DNA of 64,000 nt from positions 1,798,001 through 1,862,000 of the forward strand of contig JAUKPH010000023.1 of NCBI GenBank assembly GCA_030549335.1. The letters run 5' to 3'. This DNA is from Pontederia crassipes (Eukaryota; Streptophyta; Magnoliopsida; Commelinales; Pontederiaceae). A program made the position numbers and the translations under genes. Shown here in pieces: positions 1 to 11,068 of the stretch. Numbering within the stretch: the first letter of the stretch is position 1; every line of letters starts with the position of its first letter. Below the pieces are notes generated by a model. That model was given only the letters and a program-made list of their open reading frames with translations, made no database searches and was not told the origin of the DNA.

Positions 1-439
1 GATGCGTTTAGCAAGTCATAAAAATCTCTTGCTTCTAGATTTGGTGTCTCTTCATCTTGCTCAATTCTAATATTCTCATACTCAGTTGCAACTGCGTCAT
101 AAACTAACTGTTCATATTGCGAAGTAAATCCTTCTTGAGGATCCACAAAATGGAGACCTGGATTTGATATGCTTGTTGAAGGTGCTCCTTCTCCTAAATC
201 ATCCCATTGCCAATAATTTGCCTTCTATATAAGTGAACCTTGACTGTCTCTAGCGTTTGTAACTTTGTGCTGACACATTTCAAGCAAGGACACCTAATTG
301 TTCCCTCCCATTGATATTGCAAAAATTGACAAGCCAAACAAGTGTAATAGTCAACGCCATCTATGAATTCTTTTGTCAAACCTTTACAACCAGGATTATT
401 TCTATTGTACATCCATCGACGATCGTTCAAGTATGACAT
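1..439 (-). pseudogene. TNP2-type CACTA transposase, N-terminal part
   Basis: The first 80 or so codons match the transposase-associated domain that opens plant CACTA transposases. Visible marks are RRWMYNRNNP near residue 8, GLTKEFIDGV, the cysteine pair in IRCPCLKC and VKVHLYRR. The family binds the terminal and subterminal repeats and catalyses cut-and-paste transposition. The initiating ATG (437-439) directly precedes this domain. Around position 215 the reading shifts by one base: the next frame carries WQWDDLGEGA, the expected continuation, and stays open to the window edge with the family-like stretch ARDFYDLLNA. A frameshift at that point is therefore likely and this copy is probably inactive, unless an intron lies there. 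The rest of the protein is outside the window. Confidence 0.8.
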
Positions 440-1340
440 AATTTTTGCATTATTTGCAAGTTATAGTAATTAAAAATTTTGTAATAAAACTAGTTAAAAA
501 ATGACAATCAATCCAAAGGTTCACATATTGAACTTTAAAACATCAAAGAAACATCATAAACACTAATTACAACTAATCAAGGACAAATCATAAACACTAA
601 TATGAACTAAAAAAATACTAATTAGAAATAATCAGGAACATCATAAACACTAATTAAAAGTAATCATATTTGCACTATAAAATAACAAATAAAAACTAAT
701 AAATGAAATCTAAAGGAACAAACTTAAAACGTTACGTCGTTTGGAGTGATAGAATTAAAGTAATCATTGCCAACACATGTAAATAGTAATGACTTAAAGA
801 CTTATGTCGTTTAGAGTGATAGCGACAACAATGTTATATTTCAAAACCTGCATGTAAATCAAACATAAGACAAGAAAACATATGAAGACCAAATTTATGA
901 TACACTCTTGTTTTGCATTCTTACACGGTCAATGTTGTGGAAATTACAATTACAATTATAATTTTTGAACAACTTTAATCTTCCTGATTGACAAAATTAC
1001 AATTCTGTTGAACTTCGATTTGAAAATTGTCTCAGGTCTAAAATTGAATTGTAATCTTGCCCTCCTAGTCCTACATCCAACTTAGAGGGGAAAGTAATTG
1101 AAAGGAGATGACTTACAGTCACTGAAAACTGTTTTAGATCAACATGAAGTGTGAGATGAATTTGATGACTTCAACTATTTGAACATGAAAAAGTCCCAAT
1201 TTCAATTTGTTAATTTGGTCAATAGTTGAATTGAGGAGTAAAAAAAAAACATGAATTCGTCATAGTGATCTAATTTACTTAAATGAATCTCGATTATAAG
1301 TAACTCCACATGGTTGTCATCCGTGTTGTGTTTTAGAAGA
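440..1340. other. AT-rich leader of the CACTA element
   Basis: This non-coding stretch lies between the transposase start and the GC-rich block. It contains loosely repeated phrases such as AACATCATAAACACTAAT (about 585-660) and a two-fold GTCGTTT(G/A)GAGTGATAG phrase (about 735 and 806). No gene was recognised. It probably holds the 5' untranslated part and introns of the transposase transcript. Confidence 0.5.
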
Positions 1341-1690
1341 CAATATCTTGCACCGCGGCCAGATCTGGCCGGCCGCCGCGAGCGCATTGAGAGAGCACGG
1401 AGGGAAGAGGCTAGGAGAGAGGCTGGACGATGGGGCCAGGGAGCCTACCTGCACCGGAGACGGAGGTTGCAGAGGCGGCGGCGGGTCGACCTGCTGGTGG
1501 CGGACGGTGGCTTCAGTACTTGTTCAAGCAGCGAACGAGCGCAATGCAGGTGGCAGACACAAGCACCGACGGCCGATGGTCAAGATGGCAGGCATTTGGC
1601 GGAGCGCGGATGCCAGGAAGGTCAACGGAGGTCGCCGCCGGACTTCTCTTGTGCTGGCGATCGAGTAAGAGAGGGAAACCGAGGAAGTGA
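1341..1690. promoter_or_regulatory. GC-rich, CpG-dense block inside the CACTA 5' end
   Basis: About 350 bases are strongly GC- and CpG-rich, in sharp contrast to the flanks. The block sits between the subterminal repeats and the transposase start. Several overlapping frames are open here on both strands, as expected from GC-rich sequence; none resembles a known protein. In maize En/Spm a GC-rich untranslated first exon (the downstream control region) occupies the same place and is a methylation target, so the same role is inferred. Confidence 0.5.
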
Positions 1691-1749
1691 CAGTGAGGTC
1701 GGATATTTGTATAGCCAATTTTTGACGGTCAGAACCATCGGAAAGTAGG

Positions 1750-2387
1750 TAAATACAATTAAATATTAATTCGAATTAAGACGATTAAACCCATTGGACG
1801 AACCATCGAAACATTCGAGATGGTTCTCCAAACCGTTGAAACTTTCGACGGTTTTAACCATGGAAATATATAATAATATATATCAAGTGAAATAGAATTA
1901 TATAAATTATAAATCTTCCTTTTCGATGGTCAAAACCATCAAAAACATTTAAAATAGAATTAAAATCAGTTAACATTTCGACGGGTCCGACCGCCAAAAT
2001 ATCGACGATTTCGTGAAACGTCGCAACTTTCGACTGCCGGAACCGTCGTAAAATAAAATATAGATAACCCATTAACGTTGAGATATTTTGACGGCTAAGA
2101 CCGCTGGAAGTTTCGACGGATACGTGAACCGTCGAAACTTTCGACGGTCTGAACCGTCGAAAGACAAGCATGGAAATGGATCAGCCGGTTTTACTATCTT
2201 CGATGGTTACGATCATCGAAAGTTTCGACGGAAAGTTTCGACGAATTTTCAACCGTCGTAAGTTCAGATGGCTAAAATCGTTAAAAACTTATCCGACGAT
2301 AATTTCGACGGATTATTCGATCCGCCAAAAAAATCTGTCGATATTTCAGACGAATTTTTGCCCTTCGAATATGAACCGTCGAAAATC
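1750..2387. repeat. CACTA subterminal repeats (TTTCGACGG / CCGTCGAAA)
   Basis: Many short repeats with the core TTTCGACGGT occur in both orientations and are often paired as short palindromes, for example CCGTCGAAACTTTCGACGGT at about 2129-2148. They end at the terminal repeat. In CACTA elements such arrays are the binding sites for the element's own DNA-binding protein. Confidence 0.8.
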
Positions 2388-2405
2388 AGGGTTTTTCTTG
2401 TAGTG
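2388..2405 (-). repeat. CACTA terminal inverted repeat
   Basis: Read on the minus strand the end is CACTACAAGAAAAACCCT, a typical plant CACTA terminus. Confidence 0.88.
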
Positions 2406-2883
2406 TATATCATTTTCGTACAAAGAGTGTGTCCAGCATTTCTTTTCTTTTCATTTAATATTAACTAAAAAATATTAATGATATAAAAAATAATGTTGCA
2501 AAAACAAAAATCATTGAAAATGCCTTTGTAGATTTCAGATATACGCCCGTAATTCTTAATTATTTTTAGAAATGCACTTTGTGGTTCTAATCAAAGCAAC
2601 ATCATCAATGAATTTCTAAGTCTCTTGTACTTTGTAATTTCTTGTATCAGAATATTTCTGTCCTAGTTATTTGGCGTCTCTCTCCTGGTGCCAAAATTTT
2701 TTTTTTCGTGTTCGTGGTTGAAGAATGTACGAGACAAATTAAGTTTATGTCATTTTCGTCAATGTTTTTTTTTCCTTAAAGAGAGAAATAAAAATATTGC
2801 CAATTTGAATTACATTTTTTTAACTGATGTCAAAATCAACAAAGGCATAATAGTCACTTTCAAATTTTTTCAAAGAAATTAAT
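2406..2883. other. AT-rich spacer between the CACTA element and element A
   Basis: No gene, RNA or repeat end was recognised. It is the common target sequence into which both neighbours inserted, or a remnant of something older. Confidence 0.4.
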
Positions 2884-3357
2884 TGTAATACCCCGAAATT
2901 TCATCCCCAATTGCTAAGGATAAATAGGTCATGTTAGCCCGTTCACTATCACATAACATCATTAAAAGAGATAAAATAATATTTTAATTAATGCGAAAAA
3001 TTTCGTTAAAACATCACAGTAATGTTATAGAATTGAAAACACATCTAAATATCATCATTTATAGCAATTAAAATATTTGAAAACCATAGTCAAACATCTC
3101 TTTGAAAACATAATTAGCAAACTCTAAGACTTCTAAACTAGTGTGCAACTTTTCTTGTCATGAACTAAGTTGTCATCCTTCCAATCATTATGTACCTGCA
3201 CGGATCCAGGATGCAGGGGTTTCCTCAGTTAGAGTATATAAAGGTCATGCAATACGATGTCATGATCCTAAATAGGACACTACATGATATGCATCATCAT
3301 CTTCATATGATAACAAGGAATCAATATGCATGCCATTACTTAACATATGATCTATAT

Positions 3358-4139
3358 GAAAAAAATTACACCAAATGTCCTCCAATTTTAACGTATGCTC
3401 AGTCATACCCTCCAACTTCACTTTGTAACACGAATGTCCTACATCTTTTAACTCGTTTCACTTGGTATCCTCTTTACTTGCTATGGTCCGTCTCACGGTC
3501 ATGAAGCTAATGTGGCGCTAACACAACACCTTCTCTCACCTCCACGTAAATATTCACTAACATGACAATATTAAAAAACAAAAATAATAATTAAAAAAAA
3601 TGCCACGAGGGGGTTGGGGCAATCGTCCTTCTCTATCCACGCCGGCGTGAAAGAAGGGGGGGCTCGCAAAGGGCAAGGCCCCCTCCCCGTGTGTCGAGGA
3701 GGAGAAAGCCCCCCCCCCCCCCAATGCGTCGGCGAGGAGAAAGGGAGGGCCCTTGCGCCCCCCTGCGACCTCATCGGCGAGCGAAGTCCGAGAGGGGGGT
3801 GGAGGGCTCGCCCTTCCCCCCCCTCTATGACCTCGCTCGCTGGAGCGGTCCCCCCTCTCCGCCCGCCCGCGAGGACAAACGGTTGCCCCCTCCGTCTCCC
3901 TCGTGGCATTTTTTTATTTTTTTAATTATTATTTCATTTTTTTAATATTATCACGTCTTGCGTGAAGAGGAGAGTATGTATTGTGTCAGCGCCACCATGA
4001 CCGGGAGATGGGCTATTATAGGTAAAGAGGGCACCGAATGAAACGAGTTAAAAGATGAAGGCCATTCGTTTTACAAAGTGAAGTTGGAGAGTATAGCTAA
4101 GCAAACGTTAAAGTTGGAGGGCATTTGGTGTAATTTTTC
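3358..4139. mobile_element. Non-autonomous MULE with long inverted repeats and GC-rich core
   Basis: The outer arms (3358 to about 3610 and about 3897-4139) are inverted copies of each other beginning GAAAAATTACACCAAATG. The element is flanked by TGATCTATAT and TGATCTACAT, a 10-bp target duplication with one change. The matching stretch of the other A LTR lacks it, which confirms the insertion. Long arms plus a 9-10-bp duplication point to Mutator-like elements. The core (about 3612-3897) is extremely GC-rich with poly-C runs and carries no recognisable gene. Confidence 0.82.
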
Positions 4140-4849
4140 TGATCTACATGTCACTCATTAATATTAATCTATCATCATGCATTCTTAAATAATAGCATGG
4201 GAAAACATGTGATCATATCATCATACTTATAGTATGCAAACATTCATAACATTTCATCAATTCAATTCATAGGCATATAAGTGGAGTACACTTATCATAA
4301 CCATTACCTTCATAACTTTCCTCAGGCGTGTTTCATAACCCTTTGGACTTCCACTTTTGTGGGACATCACTCCATTCGATTGATGATTGGCCCTTTTATT
4401 AAAATTATATATTCCGATAATTGGATTTATGTTGTTGCCCTCTCAATAGGATAGCTAGGCCTTGGAGACAATGCTCCCCATCGCCTTAAGGCAACATTAT
4501 AATGGACACACTGTTGTCGATGTGCGTTATGATCATTCTAGACTCTCATCCGAGGGCGCATCAGAATGAGACGCCATTGCCGATGTGTGTAATGATCATT
4601 CCGGGTAAAAATTTGATAAAGGATCATAGAGGGTCGACATATAACATCATCCACAATTGGGTTCATTATGCTTTTCAAACAACTAACACTAAAGTCACTC
4701 ACTCTTCATGTTTTAATCTAGTTACATGGGAAACATGCATATACGTGTATCTAGGTTCTTATACAATGAACAACCATCAATACATACTATTAATACATTG
4801 AAAATAACATTTAAAATATCATCTAAGATTTCTATTGATGATCACTATT

Positions 4850-5050
4850 GTGAAAGGGGTTGTCACAATCGTGACAGAACCCTAGAAAAACACCCTTCTA
4901 TCCCGGTCGTGCCAGGACATAGTCACGACTGTGACGAATTCTTGTCATGGGCATGACAGAAAGCCTAAATTTTAGGTGATTTCTGCCTTTCTATCACCGG
5001 CGTGACGAAATGCATCACGGTCATGACAGAACTCTAGAGTTCCATCGTCC
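4850..5050. repeat. Motif array in LTR A (CAC.GTC.TGACAGAA)
   Basis: About eight imperfect copies of a phrase like CACGGTCATGACAGAACT stand within 200 bases; a matching array is at about 25240-25445 in the other LTR. Because the LTR TATA box is at 5549-5561 on the minus strand, the array lies in the transcribed part. Confidence 0.6.
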
Positions 5051-5621
5051 AGACCGATTTTACAAAATTTTTTATCCAAAACTTTGGGGAATTCAATACA
5101 CATCATAAATAACAATACATATATATTTTATGGGAAATATAGGATCAAAAGACCATAAAAAATCATGTAAAGGCATCCAATTCATAGATCTAGGGTTCAT
5201 CCCTAAATTCTGAACGATATAAACAACTTATGTACCCTTATTATTAAATTTGATCATAAAACCTATACATGGCATAAATCAAAATCACAAAAGCCTATAC
5301 ATGCATAGATCTAATAAATAAACAATATCATTCAATTAAATCCAATAAGAGAACAGGGCGTCCTATTGCTCTCAAACCATTACAAGAAAAACATTGAGAG
5401 AGGAGAGAGGAATTTTGGATCCCTTTTACTGATCGGATCTTCTTCCTCTTTCTTCCTCTTCTTCCTTCTCCTTGTTCTTCTCTTTCTCCTTCCTCAAGCC
5501 TTAGCCGCCAAGATGTCGAGAAAAGAGGTAAACAAAGAAAATCAAGGGCTTTATATAGGGTAGATCATAAGGGATTGGACAAAAAGTCCAAACTAACCCT
5601 AATTAAAACTGGGGTATTACA

Positions 5622-5633
5622 TCCTCCACCCTT
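5622..5633 (-). other. Polypurine tract of element A
   Basis: On the minus strand AAGGGTGGAGGA directly precedes the LTR start TGTAATACCCC. This is the usual primer site for plus-strand DNA synthesis in this family. Confidence 0.8.
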
Positions 5634-5699
5634 AAAAAAAATTTGTCCTCAAATTTTAAATTATAACATAGAACACTTAACAAATAATCTTAGAACCTG

Positions 5700-6234
5700 T
5701 TCTTTCATTTCTTATTCTAGTTCCCATGTCGTTTCGATTCCATTGTGGGGCTTCCATCCAATCTTTATCATTTTCACCACTTTGTACCTCAAGCAATGCT
5801 CTCCATACTCTAGTATCTCGGTAGGATACTCCTCATAGGTGAGGTCTTCCTGGATGGTTGACTCATCAATTACTATCACATGGGAACTGTCATATGTGTA
5901 CTTTCGAAGCACTGACACATAGAAAACAATGTGGATTCTGGCATATGAAGGAGGCAATGCCAACTTGTATGCTCATATTCCCACTTTTTCTAGAATTTCA
6001 AACGGGCCGATATATCTAGGAGTCAACTTGGCCTTCCTGTTGAACCTCATGACTCCTTTGGTAGGAGACACCTTCAATAGTACGTGATCTCCAACTTGGT
6101 AGATTTATTCTCTTCTATTTTTGTCTACATAACTTTTCCAACGGCTCTGATTTGTCATCATTCTTTCCTTTATTAGATCTACCTTTTCTGCACATTTTTC
6201 TACTTGCTTAGGTCTTAGTAGTCTTTCTTCACCA
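5700..6234 (-). pseudogene. Element A integrase C-terminus and chromodomain-like tail
   Basis: The minus strand encodes the end of a gypsy polyprotein, with VFYVSVLRKYTYDSSHVI, QEDLTYEEYP, VKMIKIGWKPHNGIETTWE and, upstream of it, frames similar to the integrase GPFEI region. The W-K-H-N-G-x-E-x-T-W-E end is the chromodomain-like motif of chromoviruses, thought to steer integration to heterochromatin. It continues at 17312 because element B inserted in between. Fossil copy with broken frames. Confidence 0.75.
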
Positions 6235-6474
6235 ACTACTGATGCATCCAAAATATAACATATTTTAAATTAATATTTTAGTTAATTTTTCTGTAATTTG
6301 ATCATGGTATGCATCAATTTAGACCATTTTTAGTCTTAATTCCGGATTTGTCGATTTTTATTATTAATTCTTTGAATATTTTAATTGTAGATGGATTAAT
6401 TAAATTTTGATAATTATTTTGTAGGAAAAATCGAATACATGATTATCCAAGGATTATATTTGATCAAGAATGGA

Positions 6475-7165
6475 CGTATCGGCCAAGAACTCCAACCCCA
6501 AAGATCGTATCGGCCGAGAACTCTATCTTGGAAAAAACAACATGGAGATGGAGATTATCGGCCGATAAATCCAACACCAAAAATCTATCCTTAACCAAGA
6601 TATATCTGCCGAGAATTCCATATCAATAAGTTTATCGGCCGCAAAAATCCAATGTTTTATCCTTATCGACCAAGATTCTTGGGCGCAAAAGAGTTTTGTG
6701 GCCGAGATTCAGAAAGTGATATCATTTTATCGGCCGATAACTCAAATCTTTGGGCGTAATGATCTATGTTTTGGCCGATAACTCAAAAAGGAAGATAAAA
6801 GAGTTAATCAAAAAGGAAGATAAAAGAGTTTATCTTTTTGGGCGTAAAGATAAAAGAATCTTCATTTTGGCCGAGATTCCATGAAGGGGGTAAAGAAGAA
6901 TCCATACATTTTGGGCATAATGATATATGTTTTGGCCGAGAACGAAGAGAAGTTTATCATTTTGTGGCCGGGAACGAAGAGGTGCAAAACAGATAACCTT
7001 TTATCATTAAATCTTTTTGGGCGTAAAGATAAAAGAATCTTCATTTTGGCCGAGATTCCATGAAGGGGGTAAAGAAGAATCCATACATTTTGGGCATAAT
7101 GATATATGTTTTTGCCGAGAACGAAGAGAAGTTTATCATTTTGTGGCCGGGAACGAAGATGTGCA
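6475..7165 (+). promoter_or_regulatory. Alternating motif array in U3 of element B
   Basis: About fourteen GGCCGA-type motifs (for example ATCGGCCGAGAACTC, TTTTGGCCGATAACTC) alternate with about six TTTGGGCGTAAAGA-type motifs. They stand just upstream of the LTR TATA box, as an enhancer-like array would. The regulatory role is inferred. Confidence 0.55.
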
Positions 7166-7195
7166 AAACGGATAACATTTTATCATTAACCAAAG
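6840..7195 (+). repeat. 179-bp tandem duplication in the 5' LTR of B
   Basis: The segment starting GGGCGTAAAGATAAAAG at 6840 recurs at 7019 almost unchanged, with a period of 179 bases. The 3' LTR has one copy of this segment, so the duplication is local and recent. Confidence 0.85.
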
Positions 7196-8282
7196 TTTTA
7201 TCGACACCGTAGAGTTTATCTTGTGAATTTAAGGTTGACCGTACGATGTTACGATTGGGATCAAATTGAAGGCCGTCCTCACCCATAAATACATGAAGAA
7301 GCCATCATCCCAATTCGTGCTTTGAATTTCTGGTTTTCTTGTAGGGCGAGTCGTGAGCTCTGCAGGCTTTGACCAAGAGGAGAGAGGTGCAATGGCTAGA
7401 GGTCCGAAAGGCTGCCAGATTGTCTGCCCAGATTCGAGGATCCTGATTCTATTTTGGGTGTAATTTTTCTAATTTGTATTTTATTATCTCTCCAGAATTT
7501 TAGGATGAACTCCATATTTTTATATCTTTTATTTTAGGAGATTATTAATTGAAGGAAAATGTTTGGACCCTATTTTATTTGTTTTAATCTTTTCTGATCA
7601 ATTATTAATTGTATTTAATGCTTTTATGTTAGTTAATTGAATTTCTGAATTAGGCTATACCAGTTTGTGGAGTGTTTAATTTCAGAATTCATTATACTAA
7701 TTTTAATTGATTTTATTTGAAATTAATGATTGACATAAATTTGATAACTAGTGTGTGGAGAATCAAATTTGTGTGGTCTATTAATCTATACTAGTTTGTG
7801 GAATGATTAATAGTCTAGGGAATCCAATTTAATGCATCTTAATTTTAATATGCTTTGAGGGTACCAGTCGTGGAGACTTTAATTCTTATTAAATTAAGAT
7901 ACTTCTATATGATTAGATTGAGGGATACCAGTTATGGAGACCACAAGTTAATCATGTTAGATTATTTTAGGAAAACTCTAATCCATCTTTAAAGATTAAA
8001 TTTATCTTTTATGGTTCAAATATTTATCCTAATATATTTTCATCCTAAGGCCTAACTTCAACACCACTGTCTTATCTTTTATCTTATTTTCTTTATTTTA
8101 TTTTATAAAACCCATTTTCAAAATCCATGTTTTTCCTCTCTTATTAAGTTATAAATTCAGATATTTGATTAATAATATTCCTCGTGGGTTCGACATTCTT
8201 AGTCCTATTTTTATATTACTTGAGCGACTAGTGCACTTGCTAGTGATTCTATTTTGCTACATCATTTTATGCATCAAGTTTT

Positions 8283-8297
8283 TGGCGCCGTTGTCAG
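8283..8297 (+). other. Primer-binding site of element B (tRNA-Asp)
   Basis: TGGCGCCGTTGTC stands six bases after the 5' LTR and matches the complement of the 3' end of plant tRNA-Asp(GTC), the usual primer of Athila/Tat elements. Confidence 0.8.
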
Positions 8298-9730
8298 AAA
8301 ATATTTTATTAATTAATTTCTGATTCTTATGAATTTTTAGGAGATGTAAATAGATTATTAATAATTTTTTGTAATTTATTTTCTGCAAATACGCATTATC
8401 GTACTCTTTATTTTTATTATTTGTGTAAATAATTTAATATTTTTTCCTTTTGCAGATAAAGATGTCACGACATTTTTTAAATTTGTTGACTTTCGGCATA
8501 AATTCTGACGCCGATTGGATTTTTTGGATTACTGTCAACTTATGTTTTTGCGACCGTGATTTATTTTGTCTACTTTATATGATTTTATGGCCTCGAACTA
8601 TATTGATTCTGACCTCTAAACTTTCAATTTTGCAGCCGTAACAATGATTTCAAATTTATTTAATTTAGTTATGGATCGTGAAGTACATTTTATTTGGTTT
8701 TGCGGCCGTAGAATTTCAACCTCGTTTTGCCTTTTATGAATTCAAAAAGAGTTTGTGGCCGACAATAATCTTCTTAATCTTGTTTTGCGGCTGATATTTT
8801 CTGAATGCCACCATACTGATTTGACCTTGTTTCGGCCGGTTTATATATGATTATGTTTTACCCCTATTTGGACCACGTTTCGACTTCATTGTTTAATGTG
8901 TGATTTACGCCCCATACGAATTTATTCTTTCTCGATCGTAATAATTCATTTGTCGACGTAAGAGTTGGGGTAATACATGATTTATTTCGGCTGAAACCCT
9001 ATTTTGTTTTACGGCCAATTAAATCCGATTGTCAAATTCATTTCGGCCGGAAAATATTTAGAATTTTATGAAATTTGCCTTGCAAAATCTCCTTCGTGTT
9101 ATTTTGTTTGCGCCTTGGATTTTCATCTCTGCTAATCAATGATTTTTGCGATCGACAATTAGTTTCTGAATCTTGTTTTTACGGCCGACATTGGTGGCCG
9201 TAAATCTATTTCTATTTAGCGGCCGATTAAATCTTAATATCCTCTCTGAAAACATTTTTTTGCTAATGTTTGATTATTGACTTTGCGGCCGCAAATTAGA
9301 TTATTGATTTTGTGTTGCAAGCTTTATGGCCGAATGAGTGCTTGATTTTTATGACCATCTAATTGATTTACTTTCGGTCGAGATATTAATATTTGGCATT
9401 TAAATTGGTTTCTTTTGAGCCTTTCGACGGTTCGAGTTTTATTTTTCGCCGTATTAGATATTTTTTGTGAATTTTTGCGGTCATAATTAGGTTAATTCCT
9501 CTCGAACATTAATTTTAACGACCTAATAAATTTTTGATAATGGCTGAAAGACTTTTATTTTTATTTTTATCGATTTAAATCTTATTTCTTTGTGACCTAT
9601 TATCTGTATTTCTTTTTATTTCTTCTTGTATATTTTTTTATTTTATTTTATTCTTTTACCTACTGAAAATTGGTTGTTGCAGGTACTACTGAATATTTAA
9701 TCACAACCAATTCTGGAATCTTCTGATAAG
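8298..9730 (+). other. Leader of element B with dense GGCCG-core motifs
   Basis: About 1.4 kb of non-coding leader. From about 8490 to 9560 some two dozen motifs such as TTTTGCGGCCGTAGAAT, TTACGGCCGACATT and TTTGCGGCCGCAAATT recur about every 45 bases, each in T-rich then A-rich surroundings. A splice-acceptor-like TTGTTGCAG|GT ends at 9682, just before gag. No gene was recognised. Confidence 0.7.
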
Positions 9731-11068
9731 CGCACTAGGAGTTCAAATCCAATTTTGGAATTTGATCCTGAAATTGAAAGAACTGCTCGTCAATTAAGAA
9801 GAGAAATAAGAAGAATGGCTGGACAAGCACGCAATAATGAGCAACAAAATGAACTAGTTCTGCCACAAAATAATTGGCAAGAAGATGAAGTAGAACTTTC
9901 TATGAGAGAGTATGTCTCGGCCAGATACAATGATCGAGAGTCATGCATCGTACTGCTACATATTAACGCAAATAATTTTGAGATCAATCCGACAATCGTG
10001 AGGATGATACAAGCATCTCAATTTGGAGGAGGATTTCATGAAAACCCTCATGATCACCTTGACAAATTTCTTGCTACTCTAAGAACATTTAGAAATAATA
10101 ATGTTTCTACTGAAGTTATTCATTTATTATTATTTACTCAATCTTTACATGACAAAGCTTCCACATGGTTTAAAACTTTGCCTGCAGGATCGATTCACTC
10201 ATGGTTGGAGCTGGTAGAAAATTTTGTTGGAAAATATTGCCCACCACAAAAAGCAGACAAATATCGAAGAGAGCTAAGGGCATTTGTTCAAGATGATGAT
10301 GAAACATTATACGAGGCCTGAGAATTATATAAGGAACTGTTAGCCAGAGTTTCTGATGATAGGATTTCAAAGTGGCAAGTGATGGAAGATTTATACCATG
10401 GATTGCGAGCTGCAGATCAAGATAAGCTCGACTAATCAGCAGGAGGGACAGTGCTGGGATCTAAATGTCCTAATGAGATACAAGATATAATTGAAGCTGT
10501 AGCCCTCAAGTCAAGCCAAGAAAGGAGACCATCTCGCCAAACTCATGATGTACACGCTGCACAAGGAATACAATCTTCGAAAATAGTGGCTCAGCTGGAG
10601 TCACTTAATAAAAAATTTGAGCAGATGATGTCACTAATGAGAAATTCAAGCAATTATAGCCCTACAAGTAAACTCCAGATTCAAATCAAATTGAAAATGC
10701 TAACTTTATTTCCAATTAATTTTTCAGGAGCAATGATTATGGTTGGAGACACAATTCGAAGTTTGCCTATAATTAGAATCAAGGCCAACCTTCTGGTCCA
10801 TCAAAAGATTATATACTGCAAAGGCAACTGATGCACCCCGATATCAATCATCAAATCACATGCAAGAGATGATGGCACAGATCATAGACACCATGCAATC
10901 GTTGCAAAAGAATATGGACTCTACAGCCACGAGTCAGGATTGCATCAATTCGAAATTTGGAAAGACAACTGGACCAGATGGTGGCACAATTTGACTGGAT
11001 GTACACCGGGCTCTCTCCCAAGCAACACAGAGAAAAATCCAAGGGGAGAAGAGCAAAATAGGCCTTGA
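9730..11068 (+). pseudogene. Element B gag
   Basis: Capsid-type gag of the Athila lineage. Recognisable parts are LDPEIERTARQL-like opening residues, FGGGFHENPHDHLDKFL, the helical core SLHDKASTWFKTLPAGSIHSW, KYCPPQKADKYRRELRAF, then a tail with QSSKIVAQLESLNKKFEQM and a final IDTMQSLQKNMDS coiled stretch. Gag forms the virus-like particle that packages the RNA. No clear zinc knuckle is seen. It ends directly in non-coding sequence; no protease or RT follows. Fossil copy with broken frames. Confidence 0.82.

Larger units (their letters stand above)
1..2405 (-). mobile_element. CACTA (En/Spm-like) DNA transposon, 5' portion
   Basis: The element runs on the minus strand from its terminal inverted repeat at 2405 to beyond the left edge of the window. 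In order it holds the CACTA terminal repeat, about 650 bases of subterminal repeats, a GC-rich block, an AT-rich leader and the start of a TNP2-type transposase at 439. Only the 5' half is visible, so the second terminal repeat and the 3-bp target duplication cannot be checked; the three bases outside the end are TAT. The terminal sequence and the transposase-associated domain agree on the family. Confidence 0.85.
2884..5621 (-). repeat. 3' LTR of element A (with MULE insertion)
   Basis: It begins TGTAATACCCC and ends GGGGTATTACA on the plus strand. Without the MULE at 3358-4139 it is about 1.95 kb and aligns along its length with 22096-26044. A minus-strand TATA box (CCTATATAAAG, about 5549-5561) lies only some 60-70 bases inside the LTR start, so most of the LTR would be transcribed. 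Confidence 0.85.
6240..8276 (+). repeat. 5' LTR of element B
   Basis: 2037 bases, from TGATGCATCC to ATGCATCA. The U3 part (about 6475-7165) holds an array of GGCCGAGAAC-like and TTGGGCGTAAAGA-like motifs. A TATA-like box (CATAAATAC, 7284-7292) follows about 120 bases later. Positions 6843-7022 begin a 179-bp tandem duplication absent from the other LTR. Confidence 0.9.

Noticed and set aside
1314-1748. Overlapping arginine-rich frames on both strands
   Set aside because: They are by-products of the GC-rich CACTA leader; no domain, no codon pattern, and several frames are open at once.
3571-3945. Proline/glycine/arginine-rich frames
   Set aside because: They lie in the poly-C core of the short MULE and read simple sequence in three frames.
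5366-5563. Frame with a signal-peptide-like hydrophobic stretch
   Set aside because: It is pyrimidine-rich LTR sequence of element A (CTTCTTCCT runs), on the strand opposite to the element; not a gene.
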